DNA of 64,000 nt, taken from Cytobacillus citreus. GTDB lineage: Bacteria > Bacillota > Bacilli > Bacillales > Cytobacillaceae. Shown here one piece after another: positions 8,367-15,877 of this stretch; position 1 is the first letter of the stretch; every line of letters starts with the position of its first letter. The stretch covers positions 62,001-126,000 of the forward strand of contig NZ_JAGYPM010000003.1 in NCBI RefSeq assembly GCF_018343665.1. The letters run 5' to 3'. Position numbers and translations under genes: made by a program. Under the pieces are notes generated by a model. The model was not told the origin of the DNA, searched no databases, and saw only the letters and a program-made list of their open reading frames with translations.

Positions 8367-9305
8367 TTAATCATCTTCATTTAAAAAAAGTTTGATTGCT
8401 TCTTCATTTTTTTCAAAGTTTAATTTAAGTACTGCCCCTGCATGCTGAAAATACTTATTTTCAAAACTGTTCGATACAGGGACTCGTAATGTTTGAATAT
8501 CAGTAACTGGATTCAAAATGAAGCTTGCACCGAGTGAAAAAGCTTCATCAAATTTCAAATCGGTTTCTACATTTTGCATCGTAAACTTGATTACTTCTGG
8601 AAATTTCGCAATTCCTTCAAGGGAGGAAAACTGGTCAAGAACTTTTTCTTTTAGAGATATCAATACCTCCTGTTGTCTATTTACCCTTCCAAAGTCACTC
8701 ATTTTATCATGTCTAAATCTGACATAAGATAAAAGATCTGCTCCGTGAAGCTTTTGTTTTCCTGGTTCTACTTTTAAATTCAAATCCTCAATCATGGATT
8801 TTGAAACTTCAACATCAAGTCCTTCAGGGGCTATTGTGTCCATTATGTTAACAAAACCGATAAAATCGATTACAGCTATATGATCTACCTTTACCCCGAA
8901 GTTTTCTTCAACAGTTTCTTTCAACAAATTCTTACCGCCTAAATTATATGCATGATTTAATTTACTATATTTAAAAGGATGATTCGGAATTTTCACATAA
9001 CTATCTCTCATCAATGAAATAAGCTTAATCTTTTTTTCTAAAGGTTCATATCGAGCAAACATAATGGTATCTGATCGTGAAGCTTTTTCATCACTGCTAT
9101 CGACACCGATTAATAAAAAATTTTTTGACTTTTTTTCTATCCTAAATGGTTCCACAGGCGGAATATTCTTTTCGATTACTTTTTCAATTGCTTTTATTGG
9201 TTTGGCATCTTCAGCTTTATTTTTGTTGCTTTCTGATGAGGAAGAGGCACATGCGGTCAAAGTCATAACAGCATAAACCAAAAATATCATCCATATTTTT
9301 TTCAA
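8367..9305 (-). CDS. LytR-CpsA-Psr (LCP) family protein with a lipobox
   Basis: 312 aa from the TTG at 9305, which is 8 nt behind GAGG; the GTG/ATG codons just upstream are too close to the SD. The LCP domain (about 60-225) shows LLIGVDSSDEKASRSDTIMF, SLMRDSYVKIP, KLNHAY and YVRFRHDKMSDFGRVNRQQEV, carrying the Asp/Arg residues that bind the polyprenyl-pyrophosphate donor. LCP enzymes attach teichoic acid or other glycopolymers to peptidoglycan. Most are single-pass type II membrane proteins; here the N-terminus reads as a lipoprotein signal (AVMTLTAC), an atypical anchor. Monocistronic with its own terminator. Confidence 0.88.
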   Translation of the reverse strand: MKKIWMIFLVYAVMTLTACASSSSESNKNKAEDAKPIKAIEKVIEKNIPPVEPFRIEKKSKNFLLIGVDSSDEKASRSDTIMFARYEPLEKKIKLISLMRDSYVKIPNHPFKYSKLNHAYNLGGKNLLKETVEENFGVKVDHIAVIDFIGFVNIMDTIAPEGLDVEVSKSMIEDLNLKVEPGKQKLHGADLLSYVRFRHDKMSDFGRVNRQQEVLISLKEKVLDQFSSLEGIAKFPEVIKFTMQNVETDLKFDEAFSLGASFILNPVTDIQTLRVPVSNSFENKYFQHAGAVLKLNFEKNEEAIKLFLNEDD

Positions 9306-9446
9306 GTTCATCACCTCTTTTGGAAATCACTCCTGTTTTTCTTAGAGGGAAACAAAGTAAAGTTAACTCGTATTAATATCATTTTTGGATGAAATAGAAT
9401 AATCTATACCCGGTGGTTTTTGACATAAAAACATGTCAACTGGATA

Positions 9447-9766
9447 AGAAAAGCGCAAGCGCCTTCGAAACAATCAAAAGTCAGATTGTTCCTGCGATGA
9501 TTATTCAAAGCAGCTTTCCTTAGTGCTCACCCTAAGGCAAGCATAGGACAGGCCGACGGGAAAGGTGTCCTTTAACTTTCTTGGCGGACTGGCTTATGAC
9601 CTCGAGGTCGACAAAAACGCGACGTCCTCCCAAAAGCTTCTCTTTTGGTCGTGCGATGTGTCGCTGACGTAGCTTTCCTTGTCCTGTCGCTTTATCGACA
9701 CTAGTACGTCCTGTACGTCGGGGGTAGGAGCTGGAGCTAGACAATTCTCAAACTCGAGAAAAGTTA
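9447..9766 (+). repeat. Bacillus intergenic repeat R2, module 1 (GCGCAAGCGCC type)
   Basis: Begins AGAAAAGCGCAAGCGCC and ends near GGAGCTGGAGCTAGACAATT, a pattern I recognise from intergenic repeats of many Bacillus-like genomes. It contains CTCGAGGTCGACAAAAACGCGACGTCC, also found in decayed form at 23240. It is GC-richer than its surroundings and is predicted to be highly structured. The 70-aa reading frame across it (9532-9744) has no RBS and is not considered a gene. Confidence 0.75.
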
Positions 9767-9790
9767 TACTTTCTTATTTTTTAAAGAAAA

Positions 9791-10020
9791 CTCACCGATT
9801 GGCGAGCCTTGGAAAGGCGATGACAGAGGCGTAGATGCACTTATCGCGCTCATACATGCCACGTCCAGTGGCATTCGCCCGACTAGGACATCCTCGTAAA
9901 AGCTATCGCCTTTCCTTCGTGCGATGTTAATCGCTATCGAAGCCTTCCTTGTCCTGTCCGTCGTACTTCATTCCTAAAATTGGCAACTACGTCGGATCAT
10001 CTTCTGCGCTGGCAATTTAT
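9791..10020 (+). repeat. Structured repeat, R2-related module 2
   Basis: Separate but similar module: GGCGAGCCTTGGAAAGGCGATG..., with internal inverted pieces around AAAGCTATCGCCTTTCC and GTCCTGTCCGTCG. It shares short blocks such as CTTCCTTGTCCTGTC with module 1. No coding potential. With module 1 it fills most of the 780-bp gap between the LCP gene and ctpA. Confidence 0.6.
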
Positions 10021-10038
10021 ACTTAACGTGTAAAATGA

Positions 10039-10070
10039 AAGGCACTTTCCATGACGAGGAAAGTGCCTTC
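10039..10070 (-). terminator. Terminator of ctpA
   Basis: AGGCACTTTCC-N-GGAAAGTGCCT, an 11-bp perfect stem, 22 nt past the ctpA stop. Confidence 0.8.
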
Positions 10071-10091
10071 TATTTACTATTCATTTTAAAA

Positions 10092-11555
10092 TTATGAGCC
10101 CATCTTCTGCTTTAAAACTTCAGTTGCTTTTTGAATTTGAGTATCATTTTTATTGAGTTTCTCTCTTAATCTCTCCATAAGCTTAATGGTTGATTCACCC
10201 GTTAATATTCCATTTACCTCAAGCTTTTCAGCCGATTGGAATGCTTCTACGGCTTCCTTTGTCTTTTCATCAAAGAAGCCATCCTCCCTGCCTGGATCAT
10301 AGCCAATAGCTTTTAACATTTGCTGAGCAGCTTTAACCTGTGCAGATGAGGTGGAAAGTTTTAATTCCAGGTCAGGATTAATAATCGGCAAGGAAGCATA
10401 TTCCGGCAAAGCTACTTCATAGTCGGGTTTAATTCCTTTTTTGTGAATCCAATTCCCATTCGGGGTTAACCATTTTTCAGTAGTAAATTTCATATTTGAA
10501 CCATCTGAAAAATCCTCAGCACGCTGAACAGTACCCTTACCAAAGGACTTCTCCCCAACTAATGGAATATCTGCTGATTCTTTAACAGCACCAGCAAGTA
10601 TTTCAGAAGCACTTGCACTTCCTTTATCAATGACGACAACTAAAGGAATTTCAGGAAATTTTGATCCTTCCGATTTGACTTCCTTTCGATTTCCATTTCG
10701 ATCTTCAATTTGGAAAATATTTTTTCCTTCTGGAACAAATAAGCTAGAAATCTCAACCGCTTGGTCTAATAAGCCACCTGGATTTTGTCTTATATCTAGG
10801 ATTAGCCCCTTCATTCCTTTTCCTTGCAATTCGTTTAAGGTTGCGATCAATTCCTGCGAAGTATTTTCTGAAAAAGAAGTAATTTGGACTTTTGCTATTC
10901 CATCTTCAAGCATTTCTCCATAGACAGTTTCAATTGGAATCGTATCCCTGATGATTGGAACATTTATCGCTTCGTCCACCCCAGCTCTCTGAATAGACAG
11001 CTCTACTTTTGTCCCTTTTTTCCCTCTTATTAATGTAACTGCCTCCGATGCACTCTTACCTTGTAAGCTTTTTCCATCCACCGATAAGACCTTATCATTA
11101 GGCTTTATACCAGCTTTTTCTGCTGGAGAGCCTTTAATCGGTGTAACAATCACAATATTCCCGTTTTGTTCTTGGACTTCTGCACCAATTCCTTCAAATG
11201 ATGAAGAAATGCTTTGATGGAAGCTGTTGGCCTCATCAACAGTCATATAGTCTGAATAAGGATCTTCAAGTGCATCCACCATCCCATTAATGGCACCATT
11301 AATTAATTTTTCAGTATCAACCTCCTGATAATAGGAGCTTTTCAATGTATCATATGCATCATAAAACTTATTAAAATCACTTCTATTTCCACTTATATTT
11401 ACAGCCTTTTCATCGCCAAAGGTAAGTGCTAACGCAGTAATACCTACTGATAAAACAACGATCATAAACAGCAAAATGATAAAAGGAAGCTTTTTCATAC
11501 GAATAAATCCTGTTTGCTTTTGAGCTGATTCCTGATTAATATCTTTTTCTTCCAT
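10092..11555 (-). CDS. ctpA: S41A carboxy-terminal processing peptidase CtpA
   Basis: 487 aa from the ATG at 11555 (MEEKDINQ), preceded by GTGGTGGGG; an ATG at 11573 lacks an SD. One TM anchor (about 24-45), PDZ domain (about 110-190), then the S41 core with the catalytic Ser in GSASASEILAGA and the catalytic Lys in EKSFGKGTVQ. A C-terminal peptidoglycan-binding (PGBD1) domain (about 405-465) recognises the wall. It acts outside the membrane on protein C-termini. Position next to ldcB (yodJ)-deoD-yodL matches B. subtilis ctpA, which is why I choose CtpA rather than the sporulation protease CtpB. R1 copy 3 abuts the 5' end. Confidence 0.88.
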   Translation of the reverse strand: MEEKDINQESAQKQTGFIRMKKLPFIILLFMIVVLSVGITALALTFGDEKAVNISGNRSDFNKFYDAYDTLKSSYYQEVDTEKLINGAINGMVDALEDPYSDYMTVDEANSFHQSISSSFEGIGAEVQEQNGNIVIVTPIKGSPAEKAGIKPNDKVLSVDGKSLQGKSASEAVTLIRGKKGTKVELSIQRAGVDEAINVPIIRDTIPIETVYGEMLEDGIAKVQITSFSENTSQELIATLNELQGKGMKGLILDIRQNPGGLLDQAVEISSLFVPEGKNIFQIEDRNGNRKEVKSEGSKFPEIPLVVVIDKGSASASEILAGAVKESADIPLVGEKSFGKGTVQRAEDFSDGSNMKFTTEKWLTPNGNWIHKKGIKPDYEVALPEYASLPIINPDLELKLSTSSAQVKAAQQMLKAIGYDPGREDGFFDEKTKEAVEAFQSAEKLEVNGILTGESTIKLMERLREKLNKNDTQIQKATEVLKQKMGS

Positions 11556-11574
11556 ACTCCCCACCACTTTCATA

Positions 11575-11706
11575 ATTAGAAAGACTTGGCATTCGCCAAG
11601 TTCTTTCAGCGGATGCCTTAGTTTACTTATACTAACTTTTTAGAAAAAACTTATCAAAACATTACATTCACTTTTGTATGAAAAAATCATAAACTTTCCA
11701 ATTGGC
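11575..11706 (+). repeat. Dispersed element R1, copy 3 (diverged)
   Basis: Starts ATTAGAAAGACTTGGC-ATTC-GCCAAGTTCTTT. The hairpin stem is intact (loop ATTC instead of GTTC) while the 3' half has drifted. It occupies the immediate upstream region of ctpA, so the ctpA promoter must lie within or beyond it. Confidence 0.8.
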
Positions 11707-11923
11707 CCAAAAACTGTACCGGAAAAACCTTTATTGAATAGGATACCATTTTTATCACGAAAAGAACAAAAAAAACTAACAAGTATAAAAAAAAATTTTT
11801 CAAAAGTATAAGCTTGTATTTCGCAAAGAACTTCCTCATATGCTTAGCATTTCTAACAGCAATTTTTTCGTGAATTCATTTTCACTTTACTATGTACATC
11901 ACTAAAAATATTTCTTTTGCCAA

Positions 11924-12161
11924 GGCTATGTTAAACTCCCTGTTGATTTCCGCTGCAGGCACTAAAACGTAGCGGGCGGTCCGGAAGCCTCCACGTCGCT
12001 ATTAGGGGTTTCCCTTTGACTCGCTTCTCCCGCAGAATATTGAATAACATCCTTGATTAAACACCGCACAAGAAAATGCCCATGCATTTTTGAGGAGTTT
12101 CGCGCCTGCAACGAAAATGAACAATAAAATAGCATGTTCAACACTGAGCTTTAACACAGCT
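11924..12161 (+). repeat. MITE-like repeat R3, copy A
   Basis: About 238 bp with imperfect terminal inverted repeats GGCTATGTTAAACTC / GAGCTTTAACACAGC. Inside lie TGTTGATTTCCGCTGCAGGCAC at the left and its degenerate complement (GCGCCTGCAACGAAAATGAACA) at the right. Copy B lies at 41386. The 60-aa frame inside (11962-12144) is an artefact of the repeat. Confidence 0.8.
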
Positions 12162-12173
12162 TTTGCCAAAAAA

Positions 12174-12192
12174 AGTCAGACAATGTCTGACT
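12174..12192 (-). terminator. Terminator of the LdcB gene
   Basis: AGTCAGACA-A-TGTCTGACT followed on the minus strand by seven T. It directly abuts the stop codon. Confidence 0.8.
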
Positions 12193-12193
12193 G

Positions 12194-13072
12194 CTAGATT
12201 TTTTTTACAATTTCAAAATATTCTTCAAGTGTTAATTGTTTTTCATAAATGACTGTTGCTGCTTCCTTTCCTACATAGCGTAAATGCCATGGTTCAAATT
12301 TATACCCTGTAATTCCTTCTTTTCCTTTTGGATATCGAATAATAAAACCGAAGTGATGAGCATTTTCCGCAGTCCATTTTCCTTCAATCGTTTCACCAAA
12401 TTGTTCCGAGAGCTCAAAATTCGCACTTTGACTTGAAATGTCCATCGCTAAACCAGTTTGGTGTTCGCTGCTGCCTGGTATTGCAACCGCTTGAATCGCC
12501 TTGTCTTCCCCATATTTTTTTACCTCAGCATTGAATACGGCAGTTTGCCTGTCAAAAGAACGATAGCCAGAAACAGCAAATAAATTGATTCCTTTCTTTT
12601 GTGCTTCAGAAAACATTGTTTCTAGAGCCGTTGCTGCTTCTTCTCGTAAATAACTTTTTTCAATATCCTGATCTCCGAATGAGAATGGAACTTTCGGGCG
12701 TACTAAATCTGAAGGTGCATAGCCATCCGGAAGGCTGTATTGTTTATTTACAAGCACCAAATGGTTAGTTGGATTCTGTATAATATTTTTCCCATCTACT
12801 GTTACAATATCGTTAAAAAAGGCCGCTTCAAGAGAAGGGTTATCATTTCCTTTTTCTTTTAATTCGCCATTCTGAGTTTCCTTTTCTTCTTCAGTGCCTT
12901 TCTTACTCTCTTCATTGTTTGTACTTTCGTTTAATGCACCTTTTCTATCAGAAGGTTCTTGGGGATTTTGTTCTTTTTTGAGAAAAGGAACTTTTTCCGA
13001 CAAGGTCTCAATGGTACTGCATCCAGAAAGTAACATCACTGTACAAGCTGTTAATGCTAGTTTTTTTTTCAT
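12194..13072 (-). CDS. ldcB: LdcB/VanY-family L,D- or D,D-carboxypeptidase lipoprotein (YodJ)
   Basis: 292 aa. The lipoprotein signal is MKKKLALTACTVMLLSGC. A Glu/Lys/Asn-rich spacer (about 25-85) is followed by the VanY/peptidase M15B domain (about 110-285) with SGYRSFDRQ, SSEHQTGLAMDIS (Zn ligands His and Asp) and EPWHLRYVG (Glu/His). It trims stem peptides of peptidoglycan outside the membrane. It sits between ctpA and deoD, as yodJ does in B. subtilis, supporting the assignment; whether it prefers tetra- or pentapeptides cannot be read from sequence. Confidence 0.88.
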   Translation of the reverse strand: MKKKLALTACTVMLLSGCSTIETLSEKVPFLKKEQNPQEPSDRKGALNESTNNEESKKGTEEEKETQNGELKEKGNDNPSLEAAFFNDIVTVDGKNIIQNPTNHLVLVNKQYSLPDGYAPSDLVRPKVPFSFGDQDIEKSYLREEAATALETMFSEAQKKGINLFAVSGYRSFDRQTAVFNAEVKKYGEDKAIQAVAIPGSSEHQTGLAMDISSQSANFELSEQFGETIEGKWTAENAHHFGFIIRYPKGKEGITGYKFEPWHLRYVGKEAATVIYEKQLTLEEYFEIVKKI

Positions 13073-13172
13073 TTTTTCACCTGTTTCTTATTACTTTTAA
13101 CCGCCACTTATTTTAACACGAATGGGGAATATTTTCAGATTAAAGTTTTGTTCCAATTATTTGAAGAAAAAA

Positions 13173-13196
13173 ACTGGCTCAAATAATTGAACCAGT
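13173..13196 (-). terminator. Terminator of deoD
   Basis: ACTGG(C)TCAA-ATAA-TTGA(A)CCAGT followed on the minus strand by TTTTTTTC. Confidence 0.8.
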
Positions 13197-13208
13197 TCGA
13201 TAGATTTA

Positions 13209-13913
13209 TTATGCTTTAATAACTGCTTCAAGAGCGACTTCGATCATATCATTGAAAGTTGTTTGTCTTTCCTCAGCTGTTGTTTCTTCACCAGTTAGAA
13301 TATGATCACTTACTGTTAATACAGATAATGCCTTTCTACCAAATTTCGCAGCAAGTGTGTATAGAGCTGATGTTTCCATTTCAATAGCCAAAATCTGATA
13401 TTTTGCCCATTTTTCCAACTCAGAATTGTCATTATAGAACATATCTGATGTGAATACATTTCCTACTTTAAGATTTAGACCTTTTTCAAGACCCGCATCA
13501 TATGCTTGTTTTAATAACTCAAAATTAGCAGTTGGAGCAAAATCTACGCCTCCAAAAGTAAGTCGATTCATTTGTGAATCAGTAGAAGCTGACATGGCAA
13601 GAATAACATCTCTTACTTTAACATCTTTCTGAATTGCTCCACATGTACCAACTCTGATCAAATTTTGCACATTATAACTATTCATCAATTCATTTATATA
13701 AATCGAAATGGATGGCACTCCCATGCCTGTCCCTTGAACAGATATTCTTTGCCCTTTATATGTCCCCGTGTAACCAAACATGTTACGGACTTCATTATAG
13801 CATGTTGCATTTTCTAAAAATGTTTCTGCAATATATTTAGCTCGTAGCGGATCCCCAGGAAGAAGAACCGTTTCAGCAATCTCATTTTCTTTAGCACCAA
13901 TATGTATACTCAT
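13209..13913 (-). CDS. deoD: Purine-nucleoside phosphorylase DeoD
   Basis: 234 aa, the usual length of hexameric low-molecular-mass PNP. Motifs: [30 protein letters not shown] (phosphate-binding GDPLRA), [26 protein letters not shown] and the catalytic Asp in SDHILTGE. It cleaves purine (deoxy)nucleosides to base and (deoxy)ribose-1-phosphate in salvage. SD GGAGGG precedes the ATG. Monocistronic and syntenic with B. subtilis deoD (yodJ-deoD-yodL). No purine riboswitch or PurBox is visible upstream. Confidence 0.95.
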   Translation of the reverse strand: MSIHIGAKENEIAETVLLPGDPLRAKYIAETFLENATCYNEVRNMFGYTGTYKGQRISVQGTGMGVPSISIYINELMNSYNVQNLIRVGTCGAIQKDVKVRDVILAMSASTDSQMNRLTFGGVDFAPTANFELLKQAYDAGLEKGLNLKVGNVFTSDMFYNDNSELEKWAKYQILAIEMETSALYTLAAKFGRKALSVLTVSDHILTGEETTAEERQTTFNDMIEVALEAVIKA

Positions 13914-14027
13914 TGATATACCCTCCTATAATTTCAAACCCTAATTAGAACTCCCTTCAAACACTATACCATAAAACAATCCTGCTTAAAAACCTTCAAC
14001 CATTAGCATGTTTTCAAAATAATCGGG

Positions 14028-14045
14028 AAAGCTATTCATAGCTTT
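14028..14045. promoter_or_regulatory. 18-bp palindrome upstream of two tiny genes
   Basis: AAAGCTAT-TC-ATAGCTTT, ending 19 nt before the small ORF at 14065 and just ahead of its SD. It may be an operator or a short RNA hairpin at the 5' end of the transcript. Confidence 0.4.
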
Positions 14046-14064
14046 CTAAAAGGAGGTTGCTACA

Positions 14065-14190
14065 ATGCCTAAAGAAATGAGTAAAAAATTAAGACAAGCG
14101 GTTCAGCACGCAAATGAGACAAACCCTTCATCCAGATCGAATACTGAGCCTAATACTTCTAAAACAGTAAAAACAAAAAGTAATAAGTAA
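14065..14190 (+). CDS. Tiny basic protein, 41 aa, SASP-like
   Basis: The ATG follows AAAGGAGG at ideal spacing. The product begins MPKEMSKKLRQAVQHANETN and ends in a Ser/Thr/Lys-rich tail. It is hydrophilic, rich in Asn/Ser/Thr/Lys and lacks aromatic residues, resembling minor small acid-soluble spore proteins, but I do not recognise an exact family. It is the first of two co-directional tiny genes separated by 14 nt, both opposite in strand to their neighbours. Confidence 0.6.
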   Translation: MPKEMSKKLRQAVQHANETNPSSRSNTEPNTSKTVKTKSNK

Positions 14191-14204
14191 TTTGGAGGAA
14201 AAAA

Positions 14205-14330
14205 ATGGGTAAAAAACATCGCAATCGAATCAAGTCACCCAAAAAAAATAATCATGCCCCACCTGAAGCCATAATTGCCGAGCAGGAAGCACATGGAAAA
14301 GAGTTTGCTGCGGACAAACGAAAAAAATAA
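14205..14330 (+). CDS. Tiny basic protein, 41 aa, second of a pair
   Basis: The ATG follows TTTGGAGG. The product MGKKHRNRIKSPKKNNHAPP then an acidic helix (EAIIAEQEAHGKEF) and a KRKK end is hydrophilic and His/Lys/Asn-rich. It has the look of a forespore-type small protein. It is co-transcribed with the preceding 41-aa ORF and followed by a hairpin. No confident family assignment. Confidence 0.6.
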   Translation: MGKKHRNRIKSPKKNNHAPPEAIIAEQEAHGKEFAADKRKK

Positions 14331-14350
14331 ATAGGTTTACAGATAGACAC

Positions 14351-14370
14351 AGGAGAGTACCTGCTCTCCT
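14351..14370. terminator. Weak terminator hairpin
   Basis: AGGAGAG-TACCTG-CTCTCCT between convergent small genes and yodL. The T-tail is poor (ATTTCTATCTT), so efficiency is uncertain. Confidence 0.55.
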
Positions 14371-14374
14371 ATTT

Positions 14375-14683
14375 CTATCTTATATGAACACGATTTATTT
14401 CTTTCCATCCACCTAGTCTCAACTGATAATAATAATGTCCCTTTCGTCCTTCATCAATAGATAAAATATCTCCTGTAGAGATAAATCGTCCCTTGTAATC
14501 GGCAGGAATTAAGTCTGTAACATTGAATTTGGCAAAAACAGAATCTATACAATCAACATGATCTGATCCTTGAATCATTAGTCTATATACTGGCTGATAT
14601 CCTTTACTTTGGCGAAATTCTGGTGTTTGAAATATAGTAACATCATAATATTTCTTTTTATTCCTTGTTAACTCTTTCAACAT
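14375..14683 (-). CDS. yodL: YodL homologue
   Basis: 102 aa from the ATG at 14683 (MLKELTRNKKKYYDVTIFQ), behind AGGGGGATCG; the longer frame to 14788 lacks an SD. The conserved core is DVTIFQTPEF...PVYRLMI, VFAKFNV, DYKGRFISTGDIL and YYQLRLGGWKEINRVHIR. In B. subtilis YodL is a small cytoplasmic protein whose overproduction disturbs cell shape through MreB. Position between deoD and spo0M/yozD agrees with the yod block. Its normal role is not established. Confidence 0.85.
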   Translation of the reverse strand: MLKELTRNKKKYYDVTIFQTPEFRQSKGYQPVYRLMIQGSDHVDCIDSVFAKFNVTDLIPADYKGRFISTGDILSIDEGRKGHYYYQLRLGGWKEINRVHIR

Positions 14684-14873
14684 CACGATCCCCCTAAAAG
14701 TTTCTCGGCAAACGATATCCATAATAACATCACTGACTTTGCCTTTCTTTTCGGGATCTCTCTTGTCGTTTCCTTCATCAAAAAACAACTACTTTTGTCG
14801 ATTAATGATTAATCAATAAATAGAAGTAATATTTATTAGATGACCTCCCTATCCTTGATTGAATAGCAAAAAA

Positions 14874-14897
14874 AATCAGCCTATATACAGGCTGATT
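14874..14897 (-). terminator. Terminator of spo0M
   Basis: AATCAGCCT-N6-AGGCTGATT followed on the minus strand by TTTTTTTGC, 19 nt past the stop. Confidence 0.8.
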
Positions 14898-14915
14898 TAC
14901 TGGAAAGTCTACTTA

Positions 14916-15686
14916 TCATGCATACCTTTGAATAACAGATTGAATCTTTTGCTGCATTAGGGAAATATCACTCGTGTTTACAGTAAAGCGGATATGAGAC
15001 TCATCCATATTTAATGCTTCTGAAAGGAAACTGCTAAGACCTCTAGCCCTTCTATCTACTTGCATCAATATTTCTGTCTCAAAGCTCGAAACCGGAAAGA
15101 ATGTAACTTCTAATTCATCTAGTCGACCGCGAAATGGACCTGATGTTGGTACAAATTCAAATTCCTGAATAAAAGGAAGCCTGCGTTGAAGTCTGTACGA
15201 AGCTTGTTCACACTCAGCTTCACGTAAACGGAATCCTAAGCCGCTTACAGCCTGTAAAACGGAATCCATTATTTCGTTCGGATGAACTCTAATAAAATCT
15301 TTATCTGTTGAATCAACTGCATTTTTAATATCAAGTCCTGTAGCAATCCACACCTTTGTTTTACCAATTGAAAGTGGGGTATCAGCTGGAATAATAAAAG
15401 AGAAAGGGATCACCTTGCGCTCATTTGCCATCAAAGTAAACGAATCAGTGAGGCGAAAACGGTCAATTAATCCTGAAGCAGTATATTTTCTATCATCTAC
15501 TTCCTTCACATATGTTGTATTTAATGACAAATATATATCATCTATTCTTTGTTCAACATTACCGCCATTAATTTCAACCACACCTCTAATTTCTCCCCCA
15601 GGAACGACCGTATCGTGTTCAAGCTTCGTATCAACCGTTGCCGCCCCAATTCCAACACTTGCTAGCATTTTATTAAATATTGACAT
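14916..15686 (-). CDS. spo0M: Sporulation-control protein Spo0M
   Basis: 256 aa from the ATG at 15686, 6 nt behind AAGGAGGAG; the longer frame is rejected. The arrestin-like N-terminal domain (about 5-130: VDTKLEHDTVVPGGEIRGVVEI...) is followed by the Spo0M C-terminal domain (VEFFPVSS-type EVTFFPVSSFETEILMQVDRR). The protein is cytosolic and affects sporulation and the cytoskeleton in B. subtilis. Upstream is TGAAAC-N17-CGTATA, a sigma-W-type promoter, matching the known sigma-W membership of spo0M. Divergent from the hydroxyacid dehydrogenase. Confidence 0.93.
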   Translation of the reverse strand: MSIFNKMLASVGIGAATVDTKLEHDTVVPGGEIRGVVEINGGNVEQRIDDIYLSLNTTYVKEVDDRKYTASGLIDRFRLTDSFTLMANERKVIPFSFIIPADTPLSIGKTKVWIATGLDIKNAVDSTDKDFIRVHPNEIMDSVLQAVSGLGFRLREAECEQASYRLQRRLPFIQEFEFVPTSGPFRGRLDELEVTFFPVSSFETEILMQVDRRARGLSSFLSEALNMDESHIRFTVNTSDISLMQQKIQSVIQRYA

Positions 15687-15725
15687 GAAGAACTCCTCCT
15701 TATAATCAAACACAAGTCAAATTAC

Positions 15726-15754
15726 TATACGAAGGGCCCATTCTAAAGGTTTCA
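15726..15754 (-). promoter_or_regulatory. ECF-sigma (sigma-W type) promoter of spo0M
   Basis: On the minus strand: TGAAAC (15754-15749), 17-nt spacer, CGTATA (15731-15726), 40 nt before the start codon. This matches the sigma-W consensus in both elements. Confidence 0.75.
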
Positions 15755-15877
15755 CGATTCAAAAAAAAATTCTTTTATTATTAAAGTATTATTGATGCTT
15801 AAAACTCATGATTGTGGATGATACAATTTCTAATATAGCTATTTTTCAATATATTTAAATAAAAAACCATTAGGAGG

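Noticed and set aside
9532..9744. 70-aa reading frame on the minus strand
   Set aside because: Lies wholly within repeat R2, has no SD, and has a low-complexity Arg/Ser-rich product. It is a by-product of the repeat.
11962..12144. 60-aa frame in the ctpA-ldcB gap
   Set aside because: Inside MITE-like repeat R3 without SD. A similar frame at 41488-41691 is rejected for the same reason.
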